This document shows, piece after piece, positions 42,343-51,525 of a DNA stretch of 64,000 nt. The number at the start of each line of letters is the position of its first letter. Position 1 is the stretch's first letter. A model generated the notes under the pieces. It worked only from the letters and a program-made list of their open reading frames with translations. It had not been told where the DNA came from and did no database searches. The position numbers were made by a program, and so were the translations under genes. This DNA is from PALSA-505 sp036501145 (lineage in GTDB: Bacteria; Actinomycetota; Actinomycetes; Streptosporangiales; Streptosporangiaceae), in assembly GCA_036501145.1 (NCBI GenBank), contig DASYAV010000164.1, positions 124,001 to 188,000 of the forward strand. Direction: 5' to 3'.

Positions 42343-43881
42343 TCATGGATTGGCCGGGCCCGCGCCGGGCTGGCCGGCCCGCTGGCCGCCGAGCAGCAGC
42401 CGGGTGAGCTGGTTGCGGGTGCCGAGCAGCTCGTCAAGGGCCGCGGTCATGTGCGCGTCGGTCACCCGCAGCGGCCGGTCATCGCCGCCGTCCGCGGCGG
42501 CTTCTGCGCTGTCGCCGTCTCCGTCCTCGGCGGCGAACAGCGCGGCCTTGCGCAGCAGTTCCTTGAGGAACGACGCGGTGACGCCCTCGGTCCGCTCGAT
42601 CACCGCGGCCGGATCGCTGAGATCCAGCACCAGCGGCCCCTGGTAGAGCTGCAGCAGCCGGCGCCGGCCGTCGCCGTCGGGCAGCGGCAGCTCGGCCGCG
42701 TGATCGACCCGGCCTGGCCGGTCCGCGAGCGCATGCTCGAGCATGTCCGGCCGGTTGGTGGTCAGCAGGAACGTCACGTCGACGTCCTCGCCGAGCCCGT
42801 CCATCTCGTTCAGCAACTCGAACAGCAGTGGGTGCGGGCCGTGGTGCGGGGTGCGCTGCTCGGCGATCAGGTCCACGTCCTCGACGATGACGACCGACGG
42901 CTGGAGCAGCCGGGCCACCGAGCAGGCCTGGCTGATCATCTCGAGCGCGGCGCCGGTGAGGATGACGATCGTGGCCTGCGGCAGCTGCCCCATCAGGTAG
43001 CCGATCGTGTGTGTCTTGCCGGTGCCGGGGGCACCGTGTAGCAGCACCCCGCGCTTGAGGTGCTGGCCGCTGGCCCGCAGCCGGCCGGCATGCCGCTGCA
43101 CCCCGAGCACCTGCCGCTCCACCCCGGCCAGCACGTCGGGCGGCAGCACCACATCGGAGCGGGCCACCCGCGGCCGGTCCAGGAACGACAGCAGGGCGCC
43201 CCGGCCATGACCGAACATCTGGCCGCCGAAGGAGATCACGTTGCCGCGGTAGACGTTGTGCTTGACGGCCTGGGCCCGGATCTCGGCCAGGACCTGCTCG
43301 GCCCGCTCGCCGTCCCCGGCCGCCACCTCCAGGCTGATCTCGGCCATCGGGTGCGGGTCGTCCGGGCCGCGCAGCAGCAGCGCGTACCGGGCTTCTCCCT
43401 CGCTGACCAGGTAGAGGCCGCACCGGACACAGGACCGGGTGCGGCCACCTGGCCCGGCGGGGATCGCGACCGTGGCCACGTTGCCGATGCCGAAGTGCTC
43501 CGCGAACCGGCCGGTCTGGACCAGGTCTGCCAGCCCGAAGTCGCGGTGCCGGAACCCGGTCAGCCCGACGATGTCGTGGCGGCGGCCGGCCTCGGCCAGC
43601 CACGCCTCAACCCCAAGCTGCACGTTGACGTGGTCGTACTGCAGCCAGGATCCGCTGACCAGCGGCACGCTGGCCGCGGCAGGACCCAGATGCTCGCGCA
43701 GCAGGCGGCCGAGCGGGTTGTCTTCGTGCCGGGCGGCCCGCACCGTCCGTTGCAGCAGCCGATGCCCGAGCCTGCGCACATCGGCCAGCTCAGGCCGGAG
43801 GTCTTCGTCACCTGCGCTGTCGCCGTCGGCCGCGGCGAAGACTATCCGCAGCGAGCTGGCGTAAGCCGTTTCCTCGGGCAT
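42343..43881 (-). CDS. AAA+ ATPase
   Basis: 512 residues. Residues ~1-240 are an unrecognised N-terminal domain with two cysteines (SCVRCGLY). The AAA+ module follows: Walker A HGAPGTGKTHTIGY, Walker B VVIVEDVDLIAEQ, sensor-1 TFLLTTNRPDML and the ALADRPGRVDHAAELPLPD arginine/second region motif close to the CDC48/FtsH class. The C-terminus is Asp/Glu/Ala-rich then Gln/Gly-rich. It may unfold or remodel a protein partner; none is adjacent. ATG 43881 has a leaderless -10. Confidence 0.85.
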   Translation of the reverse strand: MPEETAYASSLRIVFAAADGDSAGDEDLRPELADVRRLGHRLLQRTVRAARHEDNPLGRLLREHLGPAAASVPLVSGSWLQYDHVNVQLGVEAWLAEAGRRHDIVGLTGFRHRDFGLADLVQTGRFAEHFGIGNVATVAIPAGPGGRTRSCVRCGLYLVSEGEARYALLLRGPDDPHPMAEISLEVAAGDGERAEQVLAEIRAQAVKHNVYRGNVISFGGQMFGHGRGALLSFLDRPRVARSDVVLPPDVLAGVERQVLGVQRHAGRLRASGQHLKRGVLLHGAPGTGKTHTIGYLMGQLPQATIVILTGAALEMISQACSVARLLQPSVVIVEDVDLIAEQRTPHHGPHPLLFELLNEMDGLGEDVDVTFLLTTNRPDMLEHALADRPGRVDHAAELPLPDGDGRRRLLQLYQGPLVLDLSDPAAVIERTEGVTASFLKELLRKAALFAAEDGDGDSAEAAADGGDDRPLRVTDAHMTAALDELLGTRNQLTRLLLGGQRAGQPGAGPANP

Positions 43882-43887
43882 ACCCGC

Positions 43888-43893
43888 AGCCTA
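43888..43893 (-). promoter_or_regulatory. leaderless -10 element TAGGCT before the AAA+ gene
   Basis: On the minus strand TAGGCT is followed by 6 bases (GCGGGT) and ATG 43881; no Shine-Dalgarno is present. Confidence 0.45.
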
Positions 43894-43926
43894 ATGACCC
43901 GGCGCGGGTAACCCCACCGGATAAAG

Positions 43927-46194
43927 TCAGAGCCCGGCGGGCTGCCTGGCCAGGTCGCGGGCGGCGACCTCGATGGCCTGCTCGGACAGCAGCACCACGG
44001 CCGCCGCGTCGCCGAGCGGGATGAAGCTGTCCTCGCTGGCCACCCTGGCCACCGGGCCGCCGAACCCGCCGTCGGCCAGCGTGGCCAGCACCGCCTCGGA
44101 CACCCCGCCGGTGCGCCTGGTCTCGTCGGCGACCAGCACCCGCCCGGTCCGCCGCGCCGCCTGCAGGATGTCGGCTTCCGGCAGCGGTGCCAGCCAGCGC
44201 AGGTCCAGCACCAGGCAGCGGATCCGGGCTGCCGCCAGCCGGGCCGCCGCGCGCAGGCTCATCCGCAGCCCGTTGCCGAACGTCACGATCGTCAGGTCCG
44301 CGGCGTGGCCGGCCGGAGGGTAGGCACGGGCGCGGCCGATCGGCACGTGCCCGGCCGCCCAGCCGCCCGGCGCCGGGTAGTCCGCCAGCCAGCCGCCGTC
44401 ACCCGCCTCGTGCAGGTCCCGGGTGTGGTAGAGCGCGATCGGCTCGAGGAACGCCGACACCGTGCCGTCCACCTCGGCCGCGGCCAGGCAGGTGCGCAGC
44501 ATCGCCGCGGCATCGTCCGGCCGGGCCGGCACCGCGATGACCAGGCCGGGGATGTCGCGCAGCGCGCCGACCGCGTTGTCGTTGTGGAAGTGCCCGCCGA
44601 AGCCCTCCTGGTAGGCGAGCCCGGCGATCCGCACCACCAGCGGGTTGCGGAACTGCCCCTGGGAAAAGAACGGCAGTGTGGCCGCCTCGCCCCGGATCTG
44701 GTCCGCGGCGTTGTGCAGGTAGGCCAGGTACTGGATCTCCGGCACCGGCAGCAGCCCGGCCAGCCCAGCGCCCAGCGCCAGGCCGAGTATCGCCTGCTCA
44801 TCCAGCGGAGAGTCGAACACCCGGCCCGCGCCGAACCGGCGCAGCAGCCCCCGGGTCAGCCCGTACACCCCGCCCTTGCGGCCCACGTCCTCGCCGAACA
44901 CCAGCATGCCGGGCCGAACCGCCAGCCCGTCGGCCAGCGTCGCGTTGATCGCCTGCGCCAGCGTGACCGGGCCGGCCTGCTCGGGCAGCCGCCCGCCGAA
45001 CGCCCGCTTCCTGTCATCGGCCGGGGCGGCGGCCGCGGCACGGGCCGCCACCACGCCCGCCCGCCGCGGTGCCAGCGGCGCCATCACCTGGCCCGTGCTG
45101 GCCAGCCCCGGCTCGCCCGCCACCTCACGGGCCAGCGTGAGCACCTGCTCCCGGGAGCGTGCGCGCAGGTCCGCCAGCTCGGCAGCGGTGAGCGCGCCCG
45201 CCTCGATGAGCAGCCTGGCCGTGCCGGCCAGCGGGTCCCGCGCCGCCGCCTCGGCCTGCTCGGCCGCGCTGCGGTAGGCGGCCTCCGCGTCCGAGCCCGC
45301 GTGCCCGCCCAGCCTCGTCACCGACAGGTGCAGGAACGCCGGGGCGCGCCGCTCCCGCACGTGCCTGGCGGCCGCCAGGGCCGTGTCGTACGTGTCGGCC
45401 AGGTCGGCGCCGTCGGCGTGGAAGTAGGCCACCCCGCGGCGGCCGGACTGTGCCGCCCGGACCCAGCCCGGCGGGGTGCGCACACTGATGCCCAGGCCGT
45501 TGTCCTCGCACACCAGCAGCAGCGGCAGCGGCAGGCCTTGGTAGGCGCAGTAGGCGGCGGTGTTGAACGCGCCGGCCGCGGTGGAGTGGTTCACCGAGGC
45601 GTCGCCGAACGAGCACACCACCAGCGCGTCGTCCGGCCAGTCCGGCACCGGCCAGCCGCGCCACTGCTCACCGCCCGGCCGCGCCCCGCCCGTTCTTCGC
45701 GGCGCGGCCCGCCGCGACCGGTCCAGCGCGAACGCCAGCCCGACCGCGCGGGGCAGATGCGAGGCGATCGTCGAGGTCTGCGGGATGATGGCCAGGTCGG
45801 CCCGGCCGAACACCTTGTGCCGCCCGCCGGCGATGGGCTCGGCCGCCGCGCCGACCAGGCCGAGCAGCACGTCCCGCAGCCCCTGCTCCAGTCCCTTCTC
45901 CGCGTCGGTGTCCCCGGCGGCCTGGCACGCCCGGGCCAGGAAGAACCCGCCGGACCTGTAGTGCAGCAGGGCAGGGTCGGTGACCCGCAGCGCGGCGGCC
46001 ACCGCGGCGTTGCCCTCGTGTCCCGACGACCCGATCGTGTAGTGGCCGCGGCCCTGCTCACGCAGCCAGCGCGCGGCCTCGTCCAGGTGCCTGCTGCCGA
46101 GCTGGGCGCGCAGCAGCCGCACCGCCAGCGGAACGCTGAGCGCCGAGCCGGCCCTGATCGGCCGCCCACCCGCCAGTTCGTCCTGCTCCGTCAT
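43927..46194 (-). CDS. fused alpha-beta E1 of a 2-oxoacid dehydrogenase (TPP-dependent)
   Basis: 755 residues. Residues ~1-390 are the alpha part with TPP motif GDASVNHSTAAGAF ... VCEDNGLGISVRT; residues ~420-755 are the beta part (ATLADGLAVRPGMLVFGEDV, SPLDEQAILGLALGAGLAG, LRWLAPLPEADILQAA). This resembles branched-chain 2-oxoisovalerate/acetoin-type E1 proteins fused into one chain. No E2 or E3 gene is near, so it may use a remote complex or have another role. ATG 46194 is preceded by GGGAG; the open frame continues to 46401 but that stretch overlaps the recombinase relic and is not supported. Confidence 0.88.
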   Translation of the reverse strand: MTEQDELAGGRPIRAGSALSVPLAVRLLRAQLGSRHLDEAARWLREQGRGHYTIGSSGHEGNAAVAAALRVTDPALLHYRSGGFFLARACQAAGDTDAEKGLEQGLRDVLLGLVGAAAEPIAGGRHKVFGRADLAIIPQTSTIASHLPRAVGLAFALDRSRRAAPRRTGGARPGGEQWRGWPVPDWPDDALVVCSFGDASVNHSTAAGAFNTAAYCAYQGLPLPLLLVCEDNGLGISVRTPPGWVRAAQSGRRGVAYFHADGADLADTYDTALAAARHVRERRAPAFLHLSVTRLGGHAGSDAEAAYRSAAEQAEAAARDPLAGTARLLIEAGALTAAELADLRARSREQVLTLAREVAGEPGLASTGQVMAPLAPRRAGVVAARAAAAAPADDRKRAFGGRLPEQAGPVTLAQAINATLADGLAVRPGMLVFGEDVGRKGGVYGLTRGLLRRFGAGRVFDSPLDEQAILGLALGAGLAGLLPVPEIQYLAYLHNAADQIRGEAATLPFFSQGQFRNPLVVRIAGLAYQEGFGGHFHNDNAVGALRDIPGLVIAVPARPDDAAAMLRTCLAAAEVDGTVSAFLEPIALYHTRDLHEAGDGGWLADYPAPGGWAAGHVPIGRARAYPPAGHAADLTIVTFGNGLRMSLRAAARLAAARIRCLVLDLRWLAPLPEADILQAARRTGRVLVADETRRTGGVSEAVLATLADGGFGGPVARVASEDSFIPLGDAAAVVLLSEQAIEVAARDLARQPAGL

Positions 46195-46721
46195 CCCTCG
46201 CCCTGCTCCCTCGGCCTCCCGCCTGGCCGCTATCTTGCCCTGGGCCGTGGTGGGCGGAGCAGGGCGGGGTGCTAAGCCACTGCAGAAGTAGCAAGCAGTA
46301 CCGGGTGGCCAGGTGGTGCACGTGGACGTCGCGGTCGGGTTGGGAATGAACGGTTCCCCGGCCAAGGTGCGGCGGTTGCTGGCGGACCCGAACGTAACCA
46401 CAGCGGTGGTCGAGCACCGGGACTGGCTGGGGCGGATGAATACCGAACTGGTCGGTCAGCGCTCGGTGTACACGGCAGGCGCCTGACGCCCGGAACCGTT
46501 GATGGCCGTGGGATGCGCCCAGCGGAGCATCGGCCCCCGGCCGGTTGTCGGCGCCGGGAGGCATACTCCTGGCACAGGAGGACGCGTGATGGCCAAGATG
46601 GGTCAGTTGAAGCCGGCGGCGCGGCAATGTGGTGTCACCAGAAACACCACGCTACCCAGCGTCCGCAGGGCAGCCGGGGTGCCGGTGGGATGAGCACTAT
46701 CGCTTGCTCACTGGGAACGGT
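46195..46721. other. intergenic region with an IS607-type relic and a short ORF
   Basis: 527 bases without an intact gene. It holds the serine-recombinase fragment (46292-46486) and a 34-codon ORF starting at GTG 46586 or ATG 46589 (MAKMGQLKPAARQCGVTRNT) that has a good AGGAGG 5 bases upstream but no recognised homology. The ORF ends at 46693. Confidence 0.5.
46292..46486 (+). pseudogene. IS607-family serine recombinase (TnpA) fragment
   Basis: The frame around GTG 46322 reads VDVAVGLGMNGSPAKVRRLL, ADPNVTTAVVEHRDWLGRMN and TELV, which matches the central resolvase segment of IS607-type transposases (usual form: VGSGMNGSRPKVRRLLADP...VVEHRDRLGRMNTELV). The N-terminal DNA-binding part and the catalytic Ser region upstream, and everything after TELV, are missing; the tail GQRSVYTAGA is unrelated. 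No terminal repeats or TnpB remain nearby. A decayed insertion. Confidence 0.75.
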
Positions 46722-47093
46722 TCAGTCGAGGAGCTCAACCGTGACGAAGCGGATCTCCGATTCGCCGGCGTTCTCGAAGTCGTGGATCATCGGCTCACCC
46801 GGCGAATGCTCGGAGTAGCTGGTGTCGCCGGTGTGGTACTCCCGGGTGATCATCGTCCCGTCGGCGGAGCGCTGGCGGCCGGTGCCGCCGTCCACCACGG
46901 TCCAGAAGTAGCGGCGGGTGTGCGCGTGGAACGGGCCGCGCTCGCCCGGCGCCAGCCGGACCTCCCACACCCGCAGGTGGTCATTCTCGAACCACAGCCG
47001 GGTGCCGACCTCCAGGTTGTCCGGCGCCGCCGCCAGCTCCTGCTGGTAGGCGGCGGGATCGAAGCTTTCCTCACGCAGCACGGTCGCGGTCAT
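46722..47093 (-). CDS. cupin-domain protein
   Basis: 123 residues, small beta-barrel of cupin type: RLWFENDHLRVWEVRLAPG, FHAHTRRYFWTVVDGG with the two-His metal motif, and ENAGESEIRFVTVELLD at the end. The acid/His arrangement FHAHT...E would bind a metal. It ends the minus-strand operon headed by the GntR gene (preceding gene 33 bases upstream). Likely a dioxygenase-like or sugar/oxidised-intermediate binding protein; substrate unknown. ATG 47093 chosen by length and family start. Confidence 0.75.
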   Translation of the reverse strand: MTATVLREESFDPAAYQQELAAAPDNLEVGTRLWFENDHLRVWEVRLAPGERGPFHAHTRRYFWTVVDGGTGRQRSADGTMITREYHTGDTSYSEHSPGEPMIHDFENAGESEIRFVTVELLD

Positions 47094-47125
47094 CGCGTCG
47101 TTGTCCCCTCGTTGCCGTAGCGGTA

Positions 47126-48313
47126 CTAGTTGCCCGGCCCGTGCAGGCCGAAGATCAGCCGCTGGTCGCCGGGCCGGAAGGTGCCGTGGAACTGTGAGCT
47201 GTCGCCGATGTCGCGGCACCGCGCCAGCAGCGCGCGGCCGAGCGCGAGCTGCGTCCGCTCCCAGCGGGCCAGCGCGGCCGGAACGTCGCCCGCCGCGGCG
47301 GTCAGCTCGGCCGCCAGCGCCCAGCCGTCGGCGGCCGCCTTGGCCGTGCCCGCGGCCGCGTGCGGGCGGACCGCGAACGCGGCGTCGCCGATCAGGCAGG
47401 CCCGGCCGAATACCATCCGGGGCACCGCGATGTCGTAGACGGCCTGGACGAACGGCTCCGCCGCGCCGGTCACCACGGCGGCGACCGGCGGGGCGAGCCG
47501 GTCCCGCGCGGCGGCCCGCAGGCTGGCCACCGCCTCGCCGGTGGCCGCCCCGGGCGGCAGCGACACCGCCCGGCGGACGCCGTCCCGGCCGGTCATCAGC
47601 TCCTCCAGCGGCCTGCCCTCGGCGACATTCACGTACCAGACGAAGTTGACCAGCCGGTCGCCCGCGGCCAGCGCGCCGTCCAGGCCGGGGATCGGGTAGA
47701 CCAGGATGTGGCTGGCCGCCATCACCTGGTAGGTGATGGCGTCGCCGAGCAGTTCACGGACGCCGGGCGGCAGGTCGCGCTCGGGCAGCGTGCCGCGCCA
47801 GGCCACGTACCCCGAGTACGACGGCCGGATGTCCGGCAGCAGCCGCGACCTGGCCAGCGAGCCGACGCCGTCCGCGCACACCAGCAGGTCGGCCCGGGCG
47901 GTGCCCCCGCCGGCCAGCGTGACCGTGACCTGCCCGGCGGCCTCGCCGAACCCGGTGACCTCGCTGCCCAGCAGGTAGCGCTCCCGGCCCAGCTCATCCA
48001 GCAGCGCCCGGTAGATGGTGTTCCACGAGGAGAACCGGTAGCGGTGCCGCTGCTCGTGCTGGACGCCGCCGTCCGGCCCGAGGAACCTGATCCAGCTGGT
48101 GGACGAGCACACCTCGTCCGGCTCGCGGCCGCCCCGCTCGGCCAGGTACCGCAGCGTGGCGTCGAGCGCGGCGATGCCGGCGCCGCGGGCGCGCAGCGCG
48201 GCCGACGACCGCTCGAACACGCGGATCTCGCAGCCGGCGTCGCGCAGCACCAGCGCCGCGGTCAGGCCGCCCACCGATCCGCCCATCACGGTGACGCTGG
48301 GCATCCCGGGCAC
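47126..48313 (-). CDS. FAD-dependent aromatic monooxygenase (2,6-dihydroxypyridine 3-hydroxylase-like)
   Basis: 395 residues. GxGxxG motif VTVMGGSVGGLTAALVL, ARSRLLPDIRPSYSGYVAWR and GDAAFAVRPHAAAGTAKAAA (second FAD contact). The SYSGYVAWRG-type segment is typical of the 2,6-dihydroxypyridine/6-hydroxynicotinate hydroxylase group. GGGAG lies 8 bases before GTG 48313, favouring it over ATG 48304. Likely cytoplasmic hydroxylation of a heteroaromatic or aromatic acid. Its neighbours (TPP decarboxylase-like enzyme, PPOX protein, cupin) suit an unknown ring-degradation pathway. Confidence 0.85.
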   Translation of the reverse strand: MPGMPSVTVMGGSVGGLTAALVLRDAGCEIRVFERSSAALRARGAGIAALDATLRYLAERGGREPDEVCSSTSWIRFLGPDGGVQHEQRHRYRFSSWNTIYRALLDELGRERYLLGSEVTGFGEAAGQVTVTLAGGGTARADLLVCADGVGSLARSRLLPDIRPSYSGYVAWRGTLPERDLPPGVRELLGDAITYQVMAASHILVYPIPGLDGALAAGDRLVNFVWYVNVAEGRPLEELMTGRDGVRRAVSLPPGAATGEAVASLRAAARDRLAPPVAAVVTGAAEPFVQAVYDIAVPRMVFGRACLIGDAAFAVRPHAAAGTAKAAADGWALAAELTAAAGDVPAALARWERTQLALGRALLARCRDIGDSSQFHGTFRPGDQRLIFGLHGPGN

Positions 48314-48344
48314 CGCCGAGGCTCCCTCGTCCGGGCCGGGCCGG

Positions 48345-48866
48345 CTATGGCCGGCCGAACGTGGCCACCTTCACCACCTGCAACTCGAACAGCACCCGCC
48401 GCTCGTCCATCGACGGGTCGCGCAGCGCGTACGGCGGCTCGTTGCCGGTGTACTTGACCCAGATCCGGTCAAGCTGGTCGGTAACCCGCTGGCCCTCCGC
48501 CGGATCGTCCTCGGAGACCTCCCGGTTGACCACGGTCTTGATGCTGACCCAGTGGTAGGCGTTCTCCGGATTCATCAGCAGGAAGGTGGCGTTCGGCGTC
48601 TTGCGCAGCCAGTTCACCTTCTTGCGGTGGGTGGCCAGGTTCAGCAGCACGGTGCCGCCGTCGTAGTCGAACCACACCGGGGTCAGATTGGGCTGGCCGT
48701 CGGCCCCGGTGACGGCGACGATCGCGGTCACCGGCTCATCGAGCAGCCGTTTGTAGCTCGGGTCGAGGTCGGCGAGGCTGGTGACCGGTTCGCGGTCGCC
48801 GATGGTGAACTGCCCGGGCTGGGTGCCCTCGGCGACGTCCTTGAACTTCGCCACGGTGATGGTCAC
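48345..48866 (-). CDS. PPOX-class F420-dependent oxidoreductase
   Basis: 173 residues with the split beta-barrel flavin/deazaflavin fold: AIVAVTGADGQPNLTPVWFD, YDGGTVLLNLATHRKKVNWL and PNATFLLMNPENAYHWVSI. This is the PPOX-type F420 family common in actinobacteria, acting on unknown small substrates. GTG 48866 overlaps the stop of the upstream TPP enzyme (GTGA). It precedes the FAD monooxygenase by 31 bases. Confidence 0.8.
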   Translation of the reverse strand: MTITVAKFKDVAEGTQPGQFTIGDREPVTSLADLDPSYKRLLDEPVTAIVAVTGADGQPNLTPVWFDYDGGTVLLNLATHRKKVNWLRKTPNATFLLMNPENAYHWVSIKTVVNREVSEDDPAEGQRVTDQLDRIWVKYTGNEPPYALRDPSMDERRVLFELQVVKVATFGRP

Positions 48867-50710
48867 TGCACACGCTCCTTCGCGCTCGCGCTGCCCGCGG
48901 CGGCGGGCAGCTGGTTCGATGCGTCCCGGGCCAGCCCGGGTACGGCGGTGCGCCCGGCCTGCCCCCGGCTGAGGTCGATGACCGCCGGGTAGCCGGCCGG
49001 GTCGGTCTGGGCGTCGATCACGGTCGGTCCGGCCCGGCGCAGCGCGGCGGTGAGCGCCCGGGCCAGTTCCGGCTCGGTGCTGACGGTGACCCCGGCCGCG
49101 CCCATCGCGGCGGCCGCCGCGGCGTAGCTGACCGGGCGGTAGCTGACCGCCCCGGCGCCGCCTTGGCCGGCCGGCCTCTGCTTGATCTTGATGAGGCTGA
49201 GCGCGGAGTCGTTGAACACCACCACGACGATCCGCAGCGCCAGCCGGACGGCCGTCTCGATCTCGGCCAGCGTCATGCCCAGCCCGCCGTCGCCGGTGAA
49301 CGCCACCACCGGCTGGCCAGTCTCACCCCGTGCTGGCCCACCCCGTGCTGGCCCACCCCGTGCTGGCCCACACAGGGCCGCCGCAATGGCGGCGGGCAGC
49401 GCGTAGCCCATGGTGGCCAGCCCGCTGGAGATCAGCAGCCTGCGCGGTTCGGCCACCTCCCACAGCGGCATGACCGCCAGCATGTGCGCGCCCGCGTCCA
49501 CTGTGGCGACGGTGCCCGGCGGCGTGCCGGCCCGCACCGCGGCCGCGATCGCCTGCGGTGCCAGCAGCCCCGGCGCCGCGCTGGCCGCGGCCATCAGCCG
49601 CCGGGTCGCGTCCCGCCGCGCCGCGCGGCCCACGCCGGGCGGCCAGCCGTGCCGGGGACCGTCAGCCAGCGCGGTGCCGAGCACGGCAGCGGCCTGGGAG
49701 AGTGGCATGGTCAGCGCGCTGGCCCCGGTGAAGTAGCCGCGATACCCGCCGTCCTGGGACGGACCGAGCCCGCTGTGCTGGCCCGGCCCGGTGACCAGGA
49801 TTGTCCGGGCCGCGTAGTCCCATGCGGTGGGGATCATCTCGGCCTCGTGCACGCCGAGCCCGACGATGAGGTCGGCCGCGGCGAGCAGCGGCCACTCCAT
49901 CGTTCCCCCGGTGACCAGCCCGGCCGCGTCGGGGCCGTCATCCGGCAGGACGCCGCGGGCCCGGTAGGTGTGCAGCGCCGGGATGCCCCGGCCGGCCAGC
50001 GCGCCGCGGATGGCGGCGGTGTACGGGATCGCGCCGGTGCCGAGCAGCAGCAGCGGCCGCCGCGCCGCCCGCACTGCCGCGCCCAGCTTGCCGGCGGCCT
50101 CAGCCTGTCTGGGCCCACCCGGTGCGGCGATCGCAGGCGCCGGCTCACCAGGACCGCCACCGGGCCCGCCGTTTCCGGTGCTGTTGCTGGTGGGTCCAGT
50201 GGTGCTGGTAGGGCTAGCAGTGCTGGTGTTGCTGCTGGCGTCCATGTTGGCGATGACCGGGCCTGGCGGTGCGGCCAGCGCCGTCCTGACTACCCGCGCC
50301 GCGGCGGCGGGGTCCTGGCCGCCGACGGTGACCGCCGCCTTGGCCACCGCCGCACCCAGCGCCGCCTGATCGATCCGCTGGTGGCTGATCCGGTCCGCGT
50401 CCGCCGCCGCGACGGTGTCCGAGATCACCACCACCGGCAGCCGGTCCAGCGCGGCGTGCGCGACTCCGTTGACCGCGCTGGCCAGACCCGGCCCCCGGGT
50501 GACCACCACCGCCCCCGGCGCCCCGGTGAGGTCGGCACAGGTGGCCGCCATGATCACCGCCGCGGTCTCGCCGTGGGTGAGGACGAAGCGCAGCCCGGCA
50601 CCGGCCGCCACGCCGACCACGTCCAGGTTCGGCCCGCCACCGGGCACGCCGAATACCAGCCGGGTTCCCGCCGCGGCCAGCGCGGACACGACCTCGCCCG
50701 CGCCGCTCAC
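48863..50710 (-). CDS. thiamine-diphosphate enzyme, acetolactate-synthase-like fold
   Basis: 615 residues. N-terminal domain THGETAAVIMAA carries the TPP-activating Glu; the C-terminal TPP motif is GDGGLGMTLAEIE...VFNDS. Central domain LLLLGTGAIPYTAAIRG is intact, but a disordered insert (SNTSTASPTSTTGPTSNSTG, residues ~155-195) precedes it and a GPARGGPARGGPARGE insert lies before the TPP motif; both come from short DNA repeats. It could decarboxylate a 2-oxoacid or ligate C-C units. GTG 50710 overlaps the GntR stop. Confidence 0.82.
   Translation of the reverse strand: MSGAGEVVSALAAAGTRLVFGVPGGGPNLDVVGVAAGAGLRFVLTHGETAAVIMAATCADLTGAPGAVVVTRGPGLASAVNGVAHAALDRLPVVVISDTVAAADADRISHQRIDQAALGAAVAKAAVTVGGQDPAAAARVVRTALAAPPGPVIANMDASSNTSTASPTSTTGPTSNSTGNGGPGGGPGEPAPAIAAPGGPRQAEAAGKLGAAVRAARRPLLLLGTGAIPYTAAIRGALAGRGIPALHTYRARGVLPDDGPDAAGLVTGGTMEWPLLAAADLIVGLGVHEAEMIPTAWDYAARTILVTGPGQHSGLGPSQDGGYRGYFTGASALTMPLSQAAAVLGTALADGPRHGWPPGVGRAARRDATRRLMAAASAAPGLLAPQAIAAAVRAGTPPGTVATVDAGAHMLAVMPLWEVAEPRRLLISSGLATMGYALPAAIAAALCGPARGGPARGGPARGETGQPVVAFTGDGGLGMTLAEIETAVRLALRIVVVVFNDSALSLIKIKQRPAGQGGAGAVSYRPVSYAAAAAAMGAAGVTVSTEPELARALTAALRRAGPTVIDAQTDPAGYPAVIDLSRGQAGRTAVPGLARDASNQLPAAAGSASAKERVQ
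49324..49368. repeat. three perfect 15-base tandem repeats in the TPP-enzyme gene
   Basis: CACCCCGTGCTGGCC is repeated three times without change (49324-49338, 49339-49353, 49354-49368). In the minus-strand protein it codes three GPARG units and keeps the frame. Confidence 0.85.
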
Positions 50711-51525
50711 CGGGTACCCGGGGCGGCCGGGGGGCGGTCCACCCGGCCGTGCAGCTGCAGCCGGTATGAATACCGCTCCGGGTGGAAGTGGCTGATGGCC
50801 AGCTCCAGCGGGCGCATGTCCCTGTCCCGGTAGATCCGGTCGATGCGCAGCACCGGCTCCCCGGCCGGGCAGCCCAGCCGGTGGCTGATGTCCGGGCTGG
50901 CGGCCACCGCGGTGGCGTTCTGCATCGCGCTGTGGATCGGGTGATCGCTCACCCGGTCTACCAGGCTGATCATGGTGAACGTGGCGCGGTCGCCCGGCTC
51001 GGCCAGCGCCGCCAGCTCCGGCAGCTGGCGCAGCCTGCGGCCGATCTCGGCCGGCAGGTGCACCCGGGTGTAGGCGAACGGCAGCCCGTCGTGCAGGCGC
51101 AGGAACGAGGTGGTCATCACGGTGTCGTCACCGGTCTGCAATTGGCCGGCCATCTCCACGCTGGCCAGCACGTGCAGCGGCTCGACCATCTGCATCTCGC
51201 TGTCCAGCGACAGCGCCATCAGGTCGTCGATGCTGCCGAACGAGCGCAGGTACCTGCCGTCGCCGGGCACGGCGAACGTGCCACGGCCGCGCACCCGGTA
51301 GATGACGCCCTCGGAGACCAGCTCCTGGAACGCCCGGCGCACCGTCTGCCTGCTCAGCCTGGTCGAGGAGACCAGCTCGGCCTCGGTGGGCAGCCGCTGG
51401 CCCGCCGGGTACCGGCCGGTGGCGATGGCCTGCCGCAGGTCCGAGGCCAGGTGCTGGTAAGCGGGCGAGCGGCCGTCGTCGGCCGGCACGGCACGCAGCG
51501 GGGCGCGGGTGGTTCTGGCATCCAC
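50707..51525 (-). CDS. GntR-family (HutC-type) transcriptional regulator
   Basis: 272 residues: wHTH segment RLPTEAELVSSTRLSRQTVR, then FQELVSEGVIYRVRGRGTFA, and a UTRA ligand domain (FAYTRVHLPAEIGRRLRQLP ... FHPERYSYRLQLHGR). It likely controls its own operon (TPP enzyme, PPOX, FAD monooxygenase, cupin) in response to a pathway metabolite. AAGGAG lies 5 bases before GTG 51525. Confidence 0.88.
   Translation of the reverse strand: MDARTTRAPLRAVPADDGRSPAYQHLASDLRQAIATGRYPAGQRLPTEAELVSSTRLSRQTVRRAFQELVSEGVIYRVRGRGTFAVPGDGRYLRSFGSIDDLMALSLDSEMQMVEPLHVLASVEMAGQLQTGDDTVMTTSFLRLHDGLPFAYTRVHLPAEIGRRLRQLPELAALAEPGDRATFTMISLVDRVSDHPIHSAMQNATAVAASPDISHRLGCPAGEPVLRIDRIYRDRDMRPLELAISHFHPERYSYRLQLHGRVDRPPAAPGTR

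Noticed and set aside
44305..46275. 656-codon plus-strand open frame opposite the fused E1 gene
   Set aside because: Shadow of the E1 gene, whose TPP and beta-subunit motifs are intact.
46195..46401. Upstream extension of the E1 gene
   Set aside because: The extension overlaps the IS607 relic, has no homology and lies upstream of a plausible ATG 46194 with GGGAG.
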